From positions 1 through 7,647 of the forward strand of contig URZN01000053.1 in the NCBI GenBank assembly GCA_900552345.1: a DNA stretch of 7,647 bases, given 5' to 3'. The notes beneath the pieces are model-generated. The model was given only the letters and a program-made list of their open reading frames with translations, was not told where the DNA came from and did not search any database. Source of the DNA: an uncultured Collinsella sp. (GTDB lineage: Bacteria > Actinomycetota > Coriobacteriia > Coriobacteriales > Coriobacteriaceae). The translations under genes were made by a program, and so were the position numbers. Positions 5,822 to 7,647 of this stretch are shown in pieces. The stretch's first letter is position 1, and each line of letters starts with the position of its first letter.

Positions 5822-5856
5822 ACCAGTCTTTTTGGGACGGGGCTAAAAAGACTGGT
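5822..5856. repeat. Perfect 12-bp inverted repeat in the divergent ygiQ/DUF1275 spacer
   Basis: ACCAGTCTTTTT (5822-5833) and AAAAAGACTGGT (5845-5856) are exact reverse complements with an 11-base spacer (GGGACGGGGCT). The repeat lies between the starts of two divergent genes, so it does not terminate either. Arms ending in T5/A5 next to the loop are unlike an intrinsic terminator on either strand, where the T-run would follow the stem. The left arm abuts the candidate ygiQ -10 box. An operator for a dimeric regulator or a dispersed palindromic element are the two readings. Confidence 0.6.
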
Positions 5857-6037
5857 GGAGTACACGAGCTGGCGGATCGGCGTGTCGATGCGGGTGCCGT
5901 TTGTTTCCAGACTGTGTATCTGCGCGTTGGAGAACCCGTCTCGCGCGCACGCCATGTTGTCAATGGGTTACAGTATGAACGGCGGCTATGTTTCCGCCAA
6001 CGCACGAGAGAGTCGTCAACAAGGAGGATGCACGACG

Positions 6038-6754
6038 ATGCAGCGTGCTAAACAGATATCGGAGTCTATTGAGCTGGGCATCATCTTGGCGCTCGCCGGT
6101 GGCTTTATGGACGTGTATTCGTACATTGGGCGCGACCATGTTTTCGCCAACGCGCAGACAGGCAACATCCTGCTCGTGGGCGTGAGCATCTCGGAGGGCA
6201 ACTGGGCACTTGCGGGGCGCTACTTCTTCCCAGTGGTGTCGTTTGCCGTGGGTATTATGCTTGCCGATCTGGTACACGAGCGGTTTGGCAGCGTGATCCA
6301 CTGGCGTCAGGTGACGGTGTTCTTTGAAGCCGTCATCTTGCTGGGCGTGAGCTTTATCCCGGGCGGCAATTTCAACCTGCTCGCCAACTGCCTCACCTCG
6401 TTTGCCTGCGGCATGCAGGTCGAGAGCTTCCGCAAGATCCACGGTCACGGCATCGCTACGACCATGTGCATCGGCAACTTGCGCAACGCGCTGCAAAACG
6501 TGGACGATTACATCATCACCCACAGGCGCGGCTTTTTGGAAAACGGCCTGCTGTACTTTGGCGTGATCTTTACCTTTGTGTTTGGCGCCGTGTTGGGCAA
6601 CTGGTGTATTGAGCGCATGGGCCTGCACGCCATCGTCGTGGCGAGCTTGCTGCTGTTTATCGCGTTTGCCATCATGTTCATCGACCGCGAGCGCGACTTG
6701 CGCTTACGCTGGAAGGTTGCGGCCGAGGCTTGGAAAGAGGGCTGCCGAAAGTAA
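6038..6754 (+). CDS. DUF1275 / YoaK-like integral membrane protein
   Basis: A 238-residue membrane protein with about six to seven hydrophobic segments (near 11-27, 43-50, 62-79, 93-108, 112-127, 165-185 and 188-208). The family signature is clear. GGFMDVYSYIGRDHVFANAQ (21-40) runs straight into TGNI (41-44), and a second, related TTMCIGNLRN (141-150) appears half-way through, as is usual for DUF1275. The role of the family is unknown; transport has been suggested only by its topology. ATG 6038 is chosen because AAGGAGG (6021-6027) lies ten bases upstream and the family similarity begins right after it; the frame is open farther upstream but shows no related sequence. The ATG at 6028, nearer the Shine-Dalgarno sequence, is out of frame. 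The gene is flanked by a 253-base divergent spacer and by a strong terminator, so it looks monocistronic. Confidence 0.9.
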   Translation: MQRAKQISESIELGIILALAGGFMDVYSYIGRDHVFANAQTGNILLVGVSISEGNWALAGRYFFPVVSFAVGIMLADLVHERFGSVIHWRQVTVFFEAVILLGVSFIPGGNFNLLANCLTSFACGMQVESFRKIHGHGIATTMCIGNLRNALQNVDDYIITHRRGFLENGLLYFGVIFTFVFGAVLGNWCIERMGLHAIVVASLLLFIAFAIMFIDRERDLRLRWKVAAEAWKEGCRK

Positions 6755-6757
6755 CCG

Positions 6758-6797
6758 ATTGCGGCAAAGGGGCTGTTCCTTTGCCGCAATTTTTTTT
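6758..6797 (+). terminator. Intrinsic terminator after the DUF1275 gene
   Basis: ATTGCGGCAAAGG (6758-6770) pairs perfectly with CCTTTGCCGCAAT (6778-6790), forming a 13-bp stem with a seven-base loop (GGCTGTT). The stem is followed directly by eight T residues (6790-6797). It lies three bases past the TAA and isolates this gene from fucO downstream. Confidence 0.95.
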
Positions 6798-6805
6798 CAT
6801 CATCT

Positions 6806-6861
6806 GTTGAAACGCTTTAACACTTTTGACGTTCTCACGCGTTTTTTGTTTCAAAAGCGTT
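6806..6861. promoter_or_regulatory. Operator-like paired sites upstream of fucO
   Basis: GTTGAAACGCTTTAAC (6806-6821) is an imperfect palindrome around a central CG, matching its own reverse complement at 12 of 16 positions. This is the shape of LacI/GalR-family operators. The core AACGCTTT (6811-6818) recurs inverted as AAAGCGTT at 6854-6861, and TTGAAAC (6807-6813) recurs inverted as GTTTCAA at 6848-6854. Together they form two sites whose centres are about 45 bases apart. Sugar-responsive control would suit a lactaldehyde reductase gene, but the regulator is not in the window. The repeats are seen; the operator role is inferred. Confidence 0.45.
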
Positions 6862-6878
6862 AGGATGGGACTTATAGC
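6849..6878 (+). promoter_or_regulatory. Weak candidate promoter for fucO
   Basis: TATAGC (6873-6878) could serve as a -10 box, with TTTCAA (6849-6854) 18 bases upstream as a poor -35. If correct, transcription would begin near 6885, and the right-hand operator-like site (6854-6861) would overlap the promoter, as expected for repression. TAGGAT (6861-6866) is an alternative -10. The region must hold a promoter because the strong terminator precedes it, but the exact hexamers are uncertain. Confidence 0.3.
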
Positions 6879-6901
6879 GCGGGGCGTAATGGATGCCCCG
6901 C
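6879..6901 (+). other. GC-rich hairpin just upstream of the fucO ribosome-binding site
   Basis: GCGGGGC (6879-6885) and GCCCCGC (6895-6901) form a perfect 7-bp stem with a nine-base loop, ending seven bases before the Shine-Dalgarno GGGAGG (6909-6914). There is no T-run. It could be a leader hairpin that stabilises the mRNA, or a DNA site near the transcription start. Confidence 0.45.
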
Positions 6902-6920
6902 ACACGATGGGAGGCTATCA

Positions 6921-7647
6921 ATGGCTAATCGTTTCGTTCTCAATACCATCTCTTATCATGGTTCCGGCGCCATCAAGGAGATCCCCGGCGAGCTCCAGCG
7001 TCGCGGCTACAAGAAGATCTTCGTCTGCTCCGACCCCGATCTGGTCAAGTTTGGCGTTACCGCTAAGGTGACCGACGAGCTCGACGCCGCCGGCATCGCT
7101 TGGAGCCTCTACTCCGAGATTAAGCCCAACCCCACGATCCAGAACGTCAAGGACGGCGTCGAGGCCTTCAAGGCCGCCGAAGCTGACGCTATCGTGACCA
7201 TCGGTGGCGGCTCCTCCATGGACACCGCTAAGGCCATCGGCATCATCATCAACAACCCCGAGTTTGCCGATGTCCGCAGCCTCGAGGGCGTTGCTCCGAC
7301 TAAGAACCACGCCGTGTTCACCATCGCCGTGCCGACGACCGCCGGTACCGCTGCCGAGGTGACCATCAACTACGTCATCACCGATGTGGAGAAGAAGCGC
7401 AAGTTCGTCTGCGTGGACACCAACGACATCCCCGAGATCGCCGTGGTGGATCCTGACATGATGTCCTCCATGCCCAAGGGCCTGACCGCCGCTACCGGCA
7501 TGGACGCCCTGACCCACGCCATCGAGGGCTACATCACCAAGGGCCACTGCACCATTTCCGATATGTTCCATCTCGAGGCCATCAAGCTGATTTCCGAGAA
7601 CCTGCGCGGCGCTGTGCAGAACACCCCGGAAGGGCGCGAAGGCATGG
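6921..7647 (+). CDS. fucO: Lactaldehyde reductase / L-1,2-propanediol oxidoreductase; 3' end outside window
   Basis: An iron-dependent group III alcohol dehydrogenase that reduces L-lactaldehyde to L-1,2-propanediol with NADH, the last step of anaerobic fucose or rhamnose breakdown. The visible 242 residues align from the first residue with E. coli FucO (about 383): MANRF at the start, KPNPTI (68-73), the nucleotide-binding GGGSSMD (95-101), NNPEFADVRSLEG (111-123), and PTTAGTAAEVTINYVITD (138-155). The metal-ligand segment ATGMDALTHAIEGY follows with D195 and H199, equivalent to E. coli D196 and H200. The two C-terminal metal-binding histidines lie beyond the window. GGGAGG (6909-6914) precedes ATG 6921. 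Codon use is strongly biased: among about 27 visible alanines there is no GCG, and all lysines use AAG, unlike the ABC genes nearby. This suggests high expression. Related 1,3-propanediol or other iron alcohol dehydrogenases are less likely given the close match. Confidence 0.92.
   Translation, partial: MANRFVLNTISYHGSGAIKEIPGELQRRGYKKIFVCSDPDLVKFGVTAKVTDELDAAGIAWSLYSEIKPNPTIQNVKDGVEAFKAAEADAIVTIGGGSSMDTAKAIGIIINNPEFADVRSLEGVAPTKNHAVFTIAVPTTAGTAAEVTINYVITDVEKKRKFVCVDTNDIPEIAVVDPDMMSSMPKGLTAATGMDALTHAIEGYITKGHCTISDMFHLEAIKLISENLRGAVQNTPEGREGM

Noticed and set aside
5822..5856. Inverted repeat read as a bidirectional terminator
   Set aside because: The T-runs lie inside the arms next to the loop and not after the stem, and both neighbouring genes are transcribed away from it.
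5785..5955. 57-residue N-terminal extension of YgiQ from an ATG at 5955
   Set aside because: It would run through the inverted repeat and promoter region; the GTG at 5784 has a Shine-Dalgarno sequence and leads into the expected N-terminus.
6806..6821. A true CcpA cre site upstream of fucO
   Set aside because: The spacing between the conserved TG and the central CG is one base off from the cre consensus, so only a general LacI-family-like shape is claimed.
6918..7571. 217-codon minus-strand open frame opposite fucO
   Set aside because: It has a Gly/Val/Asp/His-rich mirror composition and starts and stops within the strongly supported fucO gene.

Overview
This is a GC-rich bacterial window with tightly packed genes, strong Shine-Dalgarno sites and mostly G/C third codon positions. 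Together with the gene set (FucO-type lactaldehyde reductase, YgiQ radical SAM protein, CPBP membrane protease, DinJ-type antitoxin), this suggests a gut actinobacterium of the Coriobacteriia, plausibly Collinsella or a relative. That placement is inference from style and content; no rRNA or other marker gene is present.

Layout. (1) 1-2280, plus strand: the 3' part of a substrate-binding protein gene, followed three bases later by one long gene that encodes an ABC permease fused to its own, unusually short, ATPase. Together they look like a complete NitT/TauT/SsuABC-class importer made from two genes. (2) 2281-2495: a dense non-coding control region with an 18-base near-palindrome, three ten-base-phased repeats, and a large nested stem-loop. 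(3) 2496-3652, plus strand: a DinJ/RelB-type antitoxin that keeps its DNA-binding part, but whose toxin-binding end and toxin are missing, then a CPBP-family intramembrane protease. A 27-base-period direct repeat (19-base units) spans the antitoxin stop codon and may be the scar of the lost part. (4) 3649-5784, minus strand: ygiQ, converging on the protease gene with overlapping stop codons. (5) 5785-6037: a divergent spacer with a perfect 12-bp inverted repeat next to a likely ygiQ -10 box. (6) 6038-6754, plus strand: a DUF1275/YoaK-type membrane protein, closed by a textbook intrinsic terminator. (7) 6798-7647, plus strand: an operator-like control region and then the first two thirds of fucO, cut by the window end.

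The genes do not form one pathway. The two points most worth a second look are the compact permease-ATPase fusion and the toxin-less antitoxin. The latter retains an apparent operator array and now sits directly upstream of a membrane protease gene, as if a toxin-antitoxin control unit had been reused.
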